Assembly: GCA_963931575.1 (NCBI GenBank)
Contig: OZ007029.1
Coordinates: forward strand, 186,001-250,000
Source: Gastranaerophilus sp944325835
GTDB taxonomy: Bacteria > Cyanobacteriota > Vampirovibrionia > Gastranaerophilales > Gastranaerophilaceae
Reading direction: 5' to 3'
DNA length: 64,000 bases
The number at the start of each line of letters is the position of its first letter. Within the stretch, counting starts at the first letter, position 1. Under the pieces are notes generated by a model that saw only the letters and a program-made list of their open reading frames with translations, did no database searches and was not told where the DNA came from. The translations under genes and the position numbers were made by a program. Shown one piece after another: positions 35,770-43,645 of this stretch.

Positions 35770-35848
35770 TATCTTTTTCTCTCCCCTTGTGCTTTTAAGT
35801 ATAGCAAAAATAGGGCACTGTTGCAATAATTTGTGTTATAATTTCAAT

Positions 35849-36085
35849 ATGAAAAGGTGGTTTTTATTTTTAGGAGTAATTGTTTTTGCCGGCTTATTGT
35901 TTTGTGTAAATGCGTTCCGAAATTCAGACTTTTGGAATATGGATTTTTGTTTAGATACTGCGATTTGTGCGGAGGGACTTACTATTAATGTTGAGGGTAA
36001 AATGATAACTATTAGCAGACAATCTTGTGCCGAACTGGGCGGAGTTTGGTCTGAAGAACGTAAAGAATGCGATTTGCGTGATTAA
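35849..36085 (+). CDS. Small exported protein
   Basis: This 78-residue protein starts MKRWFLFLGVIVFAGLLFCV, a signal peptide or membrane anchor, and continues to a small domain with four cysteines (FCLDTAICAEG, SCAELGGVW, ECDLRD), probably two disulfides. It is exported. I begin at ATG 35849, since the frame upstream is out of a plausible gene. It precedes kdsA on the same strand. No family is recognised. Confidence 0.6.
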   Translation: MKRWFLFLGVIVFAGLLFCVNAFRNSDFWNMDFCLDTAICAEGLTINVEGKMITISRQSCAELGGVWSEERKECDLRD

Positions 36086-36123
36086 CGATTGCACAATTTT
36101 TGTTTTTCAATTACAATTTAGCT

Positions 36124-36945
36124 ATGGATATGAAGAGAATTAAATTAGGAAATTTTGAAATCGGCGGGGATAAGCTTACTATTTTAGCCGGTCCGTGCGC
36201 TCTGGAATCTAAAGCTATAGCGGAAGAAGTCGCAGCAGCTTTAAAAGAAGTTTGTCAAAAGCTTGATATTAACTATGTTTTTAAATCATCTTTTGATAAG
36301 GCAAACCGTTCTTCAATTACCTCATATCGCGGGCCGGGTATGGAAGAAGGGTTGAAAATTCTTGCTGAAATCAAAGAAAAATATAATCTTCCGATAGTAA
36401 CGGATATTCATACTCCCGATCAGGCGGAACCTGTTGCAAAAGTCGCGGATATTCTGCAAATCCCGGCATTTCTTTGCCGTCAGACGGATTTGCTTGTGGC
36501 TGCCGCTAAAACCGGTAAAATCGTAAACATAAAAAAAGGCCAGTTTCTGGCACCGGAGCAGATGAAACCTTTAATCAAAAAAGTGGAAGATGCCGGAAAT
36601 ACAAATATTCTCGTAACCGATAGAGGAACAAGCTTTGGTTATAATAATCTTGTTGTGGATTTCCGCGGAATTCCTATTATGCAATCCTTCGGCTATCCTG
36701 TTGTTTTTGATGCAACCCATAGCGTTCAGCTCCCGGGGGCAAACGGAGTTTCTTCAGGCGGCGACAGAAGATTTGTTCCGGTTCTGGCAAAAGCTGCAAT
36801 GGCTGCCGGCGCAAATGTCCTTTTCTTTGAAATTCATCCGGATCCGGATAAGGCACTGTGTGACGGGCCAAATATGGTTGCGCTTAAAGACGCCGAAAAA
36901 TTATTTAAAATCTGTAAAGATATTTTTGAACTGGTTAAAGGGTAA
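36124..36945 (+). CDS. kdsA: 3-deoxy-8-phosphooctulonate synthase
   Basis: KdsA joins phosphoenolpyruvate and arabinose-5-phosphate to Kdo-8-phosphate, the first committed step to the Kdo of LPS. LAGPCALES near residue 24 contains Cys, as in the metal-dependent class; the Escherichia coli type has Asn there. Other signatures are LCRQTDLLVAAAKTGK, RGTSFGYNNLVVDFRG, ATHSVQLPG and the C-terminal HPDPDKALCDGPNM. I start at ATG 36124, though 36130 is equal on the evidence, as no good ribosome site is present. It is followed six bases later by the MBL-fold gene. Confidence 0.95.
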   Translation: MDMKRIKLGNFEIGGDKLTILAGPCALESKAIAEEVAAALKEVCQKLDINYVFKSSFDKANRSSITSYRGPGMEEGLKILAEIKEKYNLPIVTDIHTPDQAEPVAKVADILQIPAFLCRQTDLLVAAAKTGKIVNIKKGQFLAPEQMKPLIKKVEDAGNTNILVTDRGTSFGYNNLVVDFRGIPIMQSFGYPVVFDATHSVQLPGANGVSSGGDRRFVPVLAKAAMAAGANVLFFEIHPDPDKALCDGPNMVALKDAEKLFKICKDIFELVKG

Positions 36946-36950
36946 ATAAA

Positions 36951-37580
36951 ATGCTTATAAATACATACGTTGCAGGGCCGGTTCAGGCGAATAATTATCT
37001 TATAATTGATGAAACTTCAAAAGAAGCAATTCTTATCGACTGTTCGGATTATGTAGAAGAAATTATTGACTACGTCAAAAAAAATAACTTGAAAGTAAAA
37101 TATATTCTTCTTACACACGGTCATTTTGATCATGTTCTCGGGATTAACAGAATGAACGAAGTTTTAGGAGCCAAAGTTTACGTGCACGAAGGCGATAAGG
37201 AACAGGTAGTTAATACCCGCGCGGTTATGACGATGTTCGGGCTTCCGACAGAGGGCGTTGAAAATCCGAAAATTACCACTACGCTTTCAGATGCCGGTGA
37301 ACTTACCCTTGGCAATCAGGTGATTAAAGTTATTGAAACGCCAGGGCATACGCCGGGTGGTGTATGTTACCTGATAGGGGATTGCCTTTTCTCCGGAGAT
37401 ACTCTCTTCCGCGGTACAATCGGCAGAACAGATCTTCCGGGCGGAAGCTTTCAACAGATTAAGCACAGCGTTAAAGATGTACTTTTTGCGCTTGATGAAA
37501 ATATAAAAGTTTATCCGGGGCACGGTGAACCTACATCAATCGGATACGAAAAAAAGTTTAATGATATTGTGAATTATTAA
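36951..37580 (+). CDS. Metallo-beta-lactamase-fold hydrolase (glyoxalase II-like)
   Basis: This 209-residue protein has the THGHFDHVLG metal-binding motif near residue 58, a second His in ETPGHTPGG near 128, and SGDTLF then PGHGEP near 180. It is the glyoxalase II or persulfide-dioxygenase-like group, which hydrolyse thioesters. Substrate is unknown. It is probably co-transcribed with kdsA (six bases between) and pheS (a one-base overlap of frames). Length is normal for the stand-alone domain. Confidence 0.88.
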   Translation: MLINTYVAGPVQANNYLIIDETSKEAILIDCSDYVEEIIDYVKKNNLKVKYILLTHGHFDHVLGINRMNEVLGAKVYVHEGDKEQVVNTRAVMTMFGLPTEGVENPKITTTLSDAGELTLGNQVIKVIETPGHTPGGVCYLIGDCLFSGDTLFRGTIGRTDLPGGSFQQIKHSVKDVLFALDENIKVYPGHGEPTSIGYEKKFNDIVNY

Positions 37581-37591
37581 TGAGGTTAGTG

Positions 37592-38626
37592 ATGAAAGAA
37601 CAGTTAGAAAAAATATATGAAAGTGCTGTTAAAGAACTTGAAAACGCAGGTTCGATGAGTGACGTCGCACAAATCCGAGATACCTATTTAAGCCGCAAAG
37701 GCCAGTTAAATGAGATAAAAAAAGGTTTGAGAGACCTCTCTGACGAAGATAAAAAAATCGTCGGCTCGCTGGCTAATCAGATTTCTCAAAAGCTGGAAGA
37801 GGCTCTGCGCGAAAAACATGAGCTTTTTTATAAAAAAGAACTTGATGAAAAACTTGCAAAAGAAAGAATTGACGTTACTCTGACCGGTAAATTTGTTCCG
37901 CGCGGCCACGTTCATCCTATAACTTCTACCATTAACGAGATTACTTCAATTTTCCAAACGTTGGGGTTTTCACTTGTGCCGGAGGCTTTTTCTCCTGAGG
38001 TCGAAACCGAATATTACAACTTTGATATGCTTAATGTTCCGAAAGATCACCCTGCACGTGATGTTCAGGATACTTTTTACACGGCGCTTGCTAAAAATGT
38101 TGTATTGAGAAGCCAGACTTCCGGTGCGCAGATTCACGCAATGGAAGGAAAAACCCCGCCAATCCGCGTAATTGCGCCGGGCAGGGTTTACAGAAACGAA
38201 AATATTAATGCCCGCAAAAACAATTTCTTCCACCAGATTGAAGGGCTTTATGTTGATAAAGACATTACGTTCGGCGATTTGAAGGGCGTTTTAAACGAAT
38301 TTATCAGACTTTATTTTGGTGAAAGCAGACCGACAAGATTCAGAAACAGCTTCTTCCCGTTCACTGAACCTTCTGCGGAAGTTGATGTTCAATGCATTAT
38401 GTGTCAGGGTAAGGGCTGCAGAATTTGTTCCGGCACCGGCTGGCTTGAAATTCTCGGTTCAGGCATGGTTGATCCTAATGTCCTAAGGGGTGTGGATATT
38501 GATCCGGATGTTTATTCCGGCTTTGCTTTCGGTATGGGCGTTGAAAGACTCGCAATGCTGAAATACGCAATTGATGATATCAGACTTTTCTTCAATAATG
38601 ATGAAAGATTTTTGAAACAGTTTTAA
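37592..38626 (+). CDS. pheS: Phenylalanyl-tRNA synthetase alpha subunit
   Basis: PheS is the catalytic subunit of the class II phenylalanyl-tRNA synthetase. The coiled-coil N-terminus (EQLEKIYESAVKELENAG) and the class II motifs (RTVYRNE-like GRVYRNENINARKNNFFHQIEG and GSGMVDPNVL, FGMGVERLAML) are clear. VQCIMCQGKGCRICSGTGWL is the usual Cys region. I start at ATG 37592 with GAGG six bases before it. No pheT gene lies in the window. It follows the MBL-fold gene without a gap. Confidence 0.95.
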   Translation: MKEQLEKIYESAVKELENAGSMSDVAQIRDTYLSRKGQLNEIKKGLRDLSDEDKKIVGSLANQISQKLEEALREKHELFYKKELDEKLAKERIDVTLTGKFVPRGHVHPITSTINEITSIFQTLGFSLVPEAFSPEVETEYYNFDMLNVPKDHPARDVQDTFYTALAKNVVLRSQTSGAQIHAMEGKTPPIRVIAPGRVYRNENINARKNNFFHQIEGLYVDKDITFGDLKGVLNEFIRLYFGESRPTRFRNSFFPFTEPSAEVDVQCIMCQGKGCRICSGTGWLEILGSGMVDPNVLRGVDIDPDVYSGFAFGMGVERLAMLKYAIDDIRLFFNNDERFLKQF

Positions 38627-38635
38627 ATTAATAGA

Positions 38636-38668
38636 CGGGCTGCTTGAATTTTCAAGCGGCCCGCCCAA
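38636..38668 (+). terminator. Terminator after pheS
   Basis: The near-perfect stem CGGGCTGCTTGAA/TTCAAGCGGCCCG (one mismatch) is followed by T-rich DNA. It lies ten bases after the pheS stop and also closes the opposite-strand operon. Confidence 0.7.
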
Positions 38669-38673
38669 TATTT

Positions 38674-40590
38674 TTATTTAGTTGCATTTTGCTTTTTTAA
38701 CGCTAGTCGTTCGAGTCTATCTTCTTCAAGTATTTTGGAAATTTGTTTTAAATCGTAAATTCGTTCACCATTTTCGTTACGAGTTTTGAGCAGCGTTCTG
38801 AAAAGTTTTTTGTTTTTGCCGTTAATTTGTTTGTAAACTTCCAATACATCATAATTAGAAATGGTAGGGCGTTTAATTCCCCGTGCCCGTTGCTGCGCAC
38901 GAGTCTCGGCAACAGAATTGAACATTTCATTTAAAAATTGGTTTCTCATTTTTGTTGCGTTTTTAGAGTAATCGCCTATTTGCTCCTTGATTTGTTTCGA
39001 GGATTTCATTCTTGATTTAATAATTTCCTGCGCATCTTTCTGGATTAAGAGCTTTTGAGCTTTATAATCGCGTTTAATTTTTATTTTTGGCATTGTAGTT
39101 TCTGTTTTTGCAGGTGTTGAACTAACCCCGTCATTTGCCGGAAGCGGTTTTATTTCCGGTTTTGCGAAAGATTTAACATAATCTTCGTATGAAATCTGTT
39201 GTTTGATTTCTGCGGGTTTACCGGTTCCAAAGATTTTTGGCATAACTTCATACTTAAATTTACGTTTAAATCTCATTATTCCGGCCTTTGTATCAGGGAA
39301 GAAGAACGCTGTCATTCTTTTAAGAGTTTCCTTTTGTCTTAGATTGTCTATGCCGGCCGGGCTGATATAATATTTATTATTAAGATTTTTACTTAAATTT
39401 TGTACTACATCTTCCGGTCTGGTTTTAAATCTGGCGTTACTGTTAATTATTTGAAGAAATTTATCTGCTTTTTTAGCCAGAACATCACTTCCGAAGGTGT
39501 CTGTATAGTACATAAGTTCGGTTAGCGGCTTTCTTGTTAGTATATCATTATTTTGCGCAACCGTATTAATTAATTTTTTGAAATTTTTATCATTATCAAT
39601 CCGGTTTAAAACTTCATTTAAAACGTCTATAGTATTACCTTCTGTGGCAAAACCGGAAAAGTTTTTGAATACAAGAATTCGCTCAGCCTTATTATCTTTT
39701 GTTGTTGATTTTATGAGATTTTCGTAAAACTCAAGAGCTTTTTTATCCGTAATCGCTTCGCCATTCGTGAGTTGATTCAGCGGAATATCATTTTGGCTTA
39801 GCAGTTCAAAACCTTCTTTATTCCAGTTTTTTTCAAGCAATTTATCCGGAAGCTGCCTTAGCAGTAAGCTGCCATTTTTTATTTCTCTTATTGCTAATTT
39901 GGTATCAAATTCAGATGATGAAATTCCGGAATTTTCTTTTTCCAATTCCTTTATGAATTTTTCTACAAAGTTTGGGTTGTCGTGATGTAAGGAAATGTAG
40001 CTTCTGTAATTGTCAAAATTTTCTTTTAATTTCCCGCTGCCTTTTGATGTTACGATGTCAATGAGTTCTTGTGCGCTAAATTTAACCGGAATATCTGCAT
40101 CGGCTTTCTTTACTTCTCTCAACTGGTTTATCAGATTATAATTATCTTTATTTTCTTGAGCCAGCTTTAATAATTGTACGGTTTCGTTAAATGTATATGA
40201 AGAATCATTTACTATATTAAGATGTAGTTTATCCGGTTTCGGAACTGAATGATATACTTCTTCTATTTGTTCAAAGGCGTTTTTCGGGATATCTATTTTA
40301 TGCGTAAATAAATCCACTGTAATTTTGTCGGCAAGCCCCTTGAAAAATTTCATCCGTTCCGGTTGATGCGGGGTTACGTATTTTTTGAGTTTTTTACGGC
40401 TGATACTTAGATTGTTTGAAATGTCGCTTAAAAAGGATTCCGTATAATGTTTCATTTCAGCGTTTACAAAAATATCTTTTTTCAGACCGGGTAATTTAAA
40501 TCCAAAGTTTAAGTTATCATTTGTGTTGAAATTTTGTTGTTTGTAATTTGAATACGTATTGTTAAAAGAGTTAATTTTAGTTATCTGCAT
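38674..40590 (-). CDS. Large helical protein of unknown function, lineage-type N-terminus
   Basis: This protein of about 638 residues begins MQITKINSFNNTYSNYKQQNF and has a patch NLNFGFKLPGLKK, a low-complexity Asn-rich N-terminus. The rest is highly helical, with many Lys and Glu, and ends in a basic region (RIKRPTISNYDVLEVYKQ). I place the start at ATG 40590 with GAGG five bases before it, instead of 40689. I recognise no domain. It is the last gene of the prfA-to-here operon. Cytosolic or surface location is unclear. Confidence 0.7.
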   Translation of the reverse strand: MQITKINSFNNTYSNYKQQNFNTNDNLNFGFKLPGLKKDIFVNAEMKHYTESFLSDISNNLSISRKKLKKYVTPHQPERMKFFKGLADKITVDLFTHKIDIPKNAFEQIEEVYHSVPKPDKLHLNIVNDSSYTFNETVQLLKLAQENKDNYNLINQLREVKKADADIPVKFSAQELIDIVTSKGSGKLKENFDNYRSYISLHHDNPNFVEKFIKELEKENSGISSSEFDTKLAIREIKNGSLLLRQLPDKLLEKNWNKEGFELLSQNDIPLNQLTNGEAITDKKALEFYENLIKSTTKDNKAERILVFKNFSGFATEGNTIDVLNEVLNRIDNDKNFKKLINTVAQNNDILTRKPLTELMYYTDTFGSDVLAKKADKFLQIINSNARFKTRPEDVVQNLSKNLNNKYYISPAGIDNLRQKETLKRMTAFFFPDTKAGIMRFKRKFKYEVMPKIFGTGKPAEIKQQISYEDYVKSFAKPEIKPLPANDGVSSTPAKTETTMPKIKIKRDYKAQKLLIQKDAQEIIKSRMKSSKQIKEQIGDYSKNATKMRNQFLNEMFNSVAETRAQQRARGIKRPTISNYDVLEVYKQINGKNKKLFRTLLKTRNENGERIYDLKQISKILEEDRLERLALKKQNATK

Positions 40591-40685
40591 ATAGTCCTCA
40601 GCAAATTTAGTACATTGTTGGGGATTAAAAACCGGAAAAGGAAATTTCTTGCCAGTATGTGAATAATTGTTAAGATAACAATTCT

Positions 40686-40919
40686 TCACGGTTCGGGGAT
40701 TTCATCGCCGAATTCAAGCATAACCTGTAATGTCATGCGCAGCTGCGTTTTGTAGTTCGCGCGTGCTTTTTCTATAGTTTTGGCGCAAAAGGTAAAGCTC
40801 GGAATTTCCTTTATCTCTATGTAGTGATAAGGGTTCCCGTCAAAATCCAAATCAGTTCCCTCTATTAACGTCCAGTTAAGGTTTAAATAGTAATCTAAAT
40901 CTTTTTGTTCGCTTTTCAT
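40686..40919 (-). CDS. HicB-like small protein without a partner toxin
   Basis: This 77-residue protein has YYLNLNWTLIEGTDLDFDGN then YHYIEIKEIPSFTFCAKT and KARANYKTQLRMTLQVMLEF, the pattern of the HicB antitoxin fold (a partial RNase-H-like unit). No HicA double-stranded-RNA-binding toxin lies next to it, and no C-terminal DNA-binding domain is present. It is therefore probably not a toxin-antitoxin pair. It lies between the GerMN gene and the large unknown gene in one operon, eight bases after GerMN. Confidence 0.65.
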   Translation of the reverse strand: MKSEQKDLDYYLNLNWTLIEGTDLDFDGNPYHYIEIKEIPSFTFCAKTIEKARANYKTQLRMTLQVMLEFGDEIPEP

Positions 40920-40926
40920 TTACCCT

Positions 40927-41508
40927 TTAGCCTCCAAGGGAATTTTCATTCAGCGGCTGTGTAATCATAATACCTTCTCCGCCAAGGACTTCGACCGGCT
41001 GGTTCTCAATAAGGAGGTAAACCGGTTTTGTTGTGTTATATTTCGCGGTTTTAATAAGCTGGAAGATTCTTTTATAAATGCTGTCTGTGCCGCCGCCGGT
41101 GTCAAAATGTTTTGATAAATTTATATAGACACCTTCCGGAGCCTCAACAATGCTTAAGAGTCTTGTCCCGACTGGAATTTCAGAATATACGCCTAATTGA
41201 ACTTCTTCCGGTTTCGGGCCGTCTATGAGTGCGGTTATCGCAAATTTAATCGGAGTGCCGTCAACTGTCGGGTCATATTTCCTTTTTACGGCTTTATAAA
41301 CTTCTTCTTTATTTTTGTTTTGACCGATGAAAAATACGTTTATATACTGGCTTTCGGTATTATCATCAGGAGTTTCAACTTCTTCCGGTGCGGTTACGAC
41401 TTCAGTCGGTGCCGGCGGGGTTTTCATCCCCTTTACGGAGAATGCAAAAGCTATTGCTACTAATATTGTTAAAATTATTAGGATGATATTTAAGCTTTTT
41501 TTGTCCAT
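40927..41508 (-). CDS. GerMN-domain lipoprotein-like or membrane-anchored protein
   Basis: This 193-residue protein has one N-terminal membrane segment (LNIILIILTILVAIAFAFS), an acidic linker and a GerMN domain (INVFFIGQNKNKEEVYKAVK, FAITALIDGPKPEEVQLGVY, YINLSKHF). GerMN is found in spore GerM and in envelope proteins of non-sporulating bacteria. I start at ATG 41508 (MDKKSLN), with GAGG six bases before. The upstream GTG at 41520 lies within the DUF2993 stop. The C-terminal part is periplasmic or outside. Confidence 0.85.
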   Translation of the reverse strand: MDKKSLNIILIILTILVAIAFAFSVKGMKTPPAPTEVVTAPEEVETPDDNTESQYINVFFIGQNKNKEEVYKAVKRKYDPTVDGTPIKFAITALIDGPKPEEVQLGVYSEIPVGTRLLSIVEAPEGVYINLSKHFDTGGGTDSIYKRIFQLIKTAKYNTTKPVYLLIENQPVEVLGGEGIMITQPLNENSLGG

Positions 41509-41516
41509 TAAGTTCC

Positions 41517-42347
41517 TCACTTCCTGATGTTTACAAATGCTTTTAGAACAATTCGGTCGTTGTTGATGAAGATTTCGTTTATATCAGCATCTATTTTATT
41601 ATTTTCTAAGATTTTAACAGAAAAATCAAGCGGGTTAACATAATTTAACGCATCCGTCATGTTTAAAATGCTTAAGATTGTCGGCTTACCTGAGCTGTCG
41701 GTAGTTGAGATTTTTATATCTTCATTGATTATATTAAGCCCTGTGCCTAAATGAACCTGCTGTTTTTTAGGTGAAAACGGGGTGCTGACGGTAAAATTGT
41801 ACCAGAGTTTGCCGGAATTGATTTCAAAATTGACGTTTTCAATCCGCAGAATTCCCATAAGGTTCTGGTTAATTTTTTTGATTGTTTTTTTGTAGTCAGT
41901 GGTGTTGGTTATTCTGTTGAGGTCCTCGGCGCTGAATTCCAGTGTGACTTCTGCCGGAAAGTCTGAAACAAACCGGTACGTTGAATTAGCGGTCTTTTCA
42001 AGCTGGTTGAAGTCACAGAGCGAATTGAGCGAAATTTTTGCAGCACTAACTCCGTCAAAGAATACATTTTCACCTATCGCATTTAAACTTTTAAACTTAC
42101 CGTCTTTAAGGTCTGAGGTGCTGAAAGAGTCGATTTTTATGTCAAAATCACCCTGTGCATAAGTAGAAATTTGTTTTTCAAGATAATGTTCAAGGATTGT
42201 TTTGTGGATAAAGTTGCTTCCAGAAATCCGGCTCAAAGTTCTTTCCCAGCCGGAGGTAAGGTCATAACTGCTCCGGCAGATATCAGATGCAAAACTCATT
42301 TGACCCGTAAATACCAGCAGCATTAAAATTAATAAAAGCTTTCTCAT
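41517..42347 (-). CDS. DUF2993/LmeA-like exported protein
   Basis: This 276-residue protein has a signal peptide (MRKLLLILMLLVFTGQMSFA, cleavage near AFASD) and a long beta-rich domain with the DUF2993 pattern: FDIKIDSFSTSDLKDGKF, then AKISLNSLC and EVTLEFSAEDLNRI. Mycobacterial LmeA of this family is a periplasmic phosphatidylinositol-binding protein; cyanobacteria also have it. A lipid-binding or envelope role is probable. It overlaps truB by four bases (ATGA). Confidence 0.85.
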   Translation of the reverse strand: MRKLLLILMLLVFTGQMSFASDICRSSYDLTSGWERTLSRISGSNFIHKTILEHYLEKQISTYAQGDFDIKIDSFSTSDLKDGKFKSLNAIGENVFFDGVSAAKISLNSLCDFNQLEKTANSTYRFVSDFPAEVTLEFSAEDLNRITNTTDYKKTIKKINQNLMGILRIENVNFEINSGKLWYNFTVSTPFSPKKQQVHLGTGLNIINEDIKISTTDSSGKPTILSILNMTDALNYVNPLDFSVKILENNKIDADINEIFINNDRIVLKAFVNIRK

Positions 42348-43228
42348 ACAAACACTTTCTTAAGACTAATTATATTATCCATGCTGAAACCGATTGCGCA
42401 AATATTATTTTCTCTGGTTAAAAGAAGAAATTCTTCATTGTTTAATCCGTCACGTTTAAATGAAACCCCGTTTTTGATTTTTGCAAATTCAGATTCTGTG
42501 ACTTCAAGCTGTTTTAGCGGCAAAACCTCCAGCGGGTTGATTAAATGGCTTCTAACATCATCAAATACAAGTTTTTGTAAAGTTATTGCACAGTCGAGGG
42601 TGAAGCGTCCTGCCTGAGTTCGGACTAAAGCACTTAAATGCGCGCCGCAGCCGAGTTTCGCGCCTAAATCAAACGCAAGAGAGCGGATATAGGTTCCTTT
42701 TGAACATTTTACTTCAAGCTGTGCGGTCTGTAAAGTTTCGTCAAAGGTTTTCAATTCCAGTTTTTCTATTGTAACGCGGCGTGGTTGAATTTCCACTTCT
42801 TCGCCTTTGCGTGCGTATTCATAAAGCTTTTTCCCGTTAACCTTTATTGCCGAATATATAGGCGGAAGCTGTTCTATTTCGCCCCGAAAGTCTTTAAGAG
42901 CGTCTTCTATTTGAGCTCGGGTAACTTTTTTGTCAAAGGTTTGTGTTACGGTGCCGTCAATGTCGTAGGTGTCTGTGTTTGAGCCAAATTGAACGGTCGC
43001 AAGATAGGCTTTGTTATCTTCAAGATATTCTATTAACCGTGTGGCTTTGCCGATACAAATTGGCAGAACACCTTCCGCAAAAGGATCAAGAGTTCCCGTG
43101 TGCCCGATTTGTCTGATTCCGGTAAGACGGCGGACATTTGCAACTACATCGTGCGAGGTCATGCCTTTGGGTTTGTTGATATTCAAAAAACCGTAGCACT
43201 GACCGTTCGGTTTTAGCACGCTGCCCAC
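42344..43228 (-). CDS. truB: tRNA pseudouridine-55 synthase
   Basis: TruB makes pseudouridine 55 in the T loop of tRNAs. GHTGTLDPFAEGVL with the catalytic Asp48 is clear, as are the N-terminal GFLNINKPKGMTSHD and GTYIRSLAFDLG. The C-terminal PUA-like part is present (ITLQKLVFDDVRSHLI). The start is GTG 43228, with GAGGAG nine bases upstream inside the end of rbfA. It is the fifth gene of the prfA operon and is translationally close to the DUF2993 gene. Confidence 0.95.
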   Translation of the reverse strand: MGSVLKPNGQCYGFLNINKPKGMTSHDVVANVRRLTGIRQIGHTGTLDPFAEGVLPICIGKATRLIEYLEDNKAYLATVQFGSNTDTYDIDGTVTQTFDKKVTRAQIEDALKDFRGEIEQLPPIYSAIKVNGKKLYEYARKGEEVEIQPRRVTIEKLELKTFDETLQTAQLEVKCSKGTYIRSLAFDLGAKLGCGAHLSALVRTQAGRFTLDCAITLQKLVFDDVRSHLINPLEVLPLKQLEVTESEFAKIKNGVSFKRDGLNNEEFLLLTRENNICAIGFSMDNIISLKKVFV

Positions 43229-43230
43229 GG

Positions 43231-43575
43231 TTAAATTTCTCCTCTTGAAATTTTGTTTATAATATCGGTTACTCTGGAACCCTTTTCAAATGAATCTGTG
43301 TAGACAAAACGTAATTCCGGAGTAAGTCTTAAACGAATGCGTTTGCCGACTTCATAGCGGATTTTAGGGGTATTTTTTTCTATAACTTCTTTTGTGTGTT
43401 CAATTTGTTCTTCTGACCCGAGCACGCTGTAGATTACTTTTGCAAAAGAGTTATCGTGTGCAACTTCTATATCCACAACTGACACGACACCGGCAAGACC
43501 TCTTATTTCGCGCTGTAAAATTTCAGAGATATCGCGCATTAATTCTTTTCTTACACGTTCATTTCTTAAAGTCAT
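43231..43575 (-). CDS. rbfA: Ribosome-binding factor A
   Basis: RbfA helps mature the 30S subunit and binds 16S rRNA. The 114-residue protein begins MTLRNERVRKELMRDISEIL and has the KH-like fold patterns IEVAHDNSFAKVIYSVL and IRLRLTPELRFVYTDSF, typical of the family. GAGG precedes the ATG by eight bases. It lies between infB and truB, the usual cluster in bacteria, with two bases to truB and about 70 from infB. Confidence 0.95.
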   Translation of the reverse strand: MTLRNERVRKELMRDISEILQREIRGLAGVVSVVDIEVAHDNSFAKVIYSVLGSEEQIEHTKEVIEKNTPKIRYEVGKRIRLRLTPELRFVYTDSFEKGSRVTDIINKISRGEI

Positions 43576-43645
43576 TTTAATTACCTCTTTTTATTCCGTC
43601 TGCCAAATCAAAGATTTGAAACGGCGGTGCTATTTATTTCGCTCT

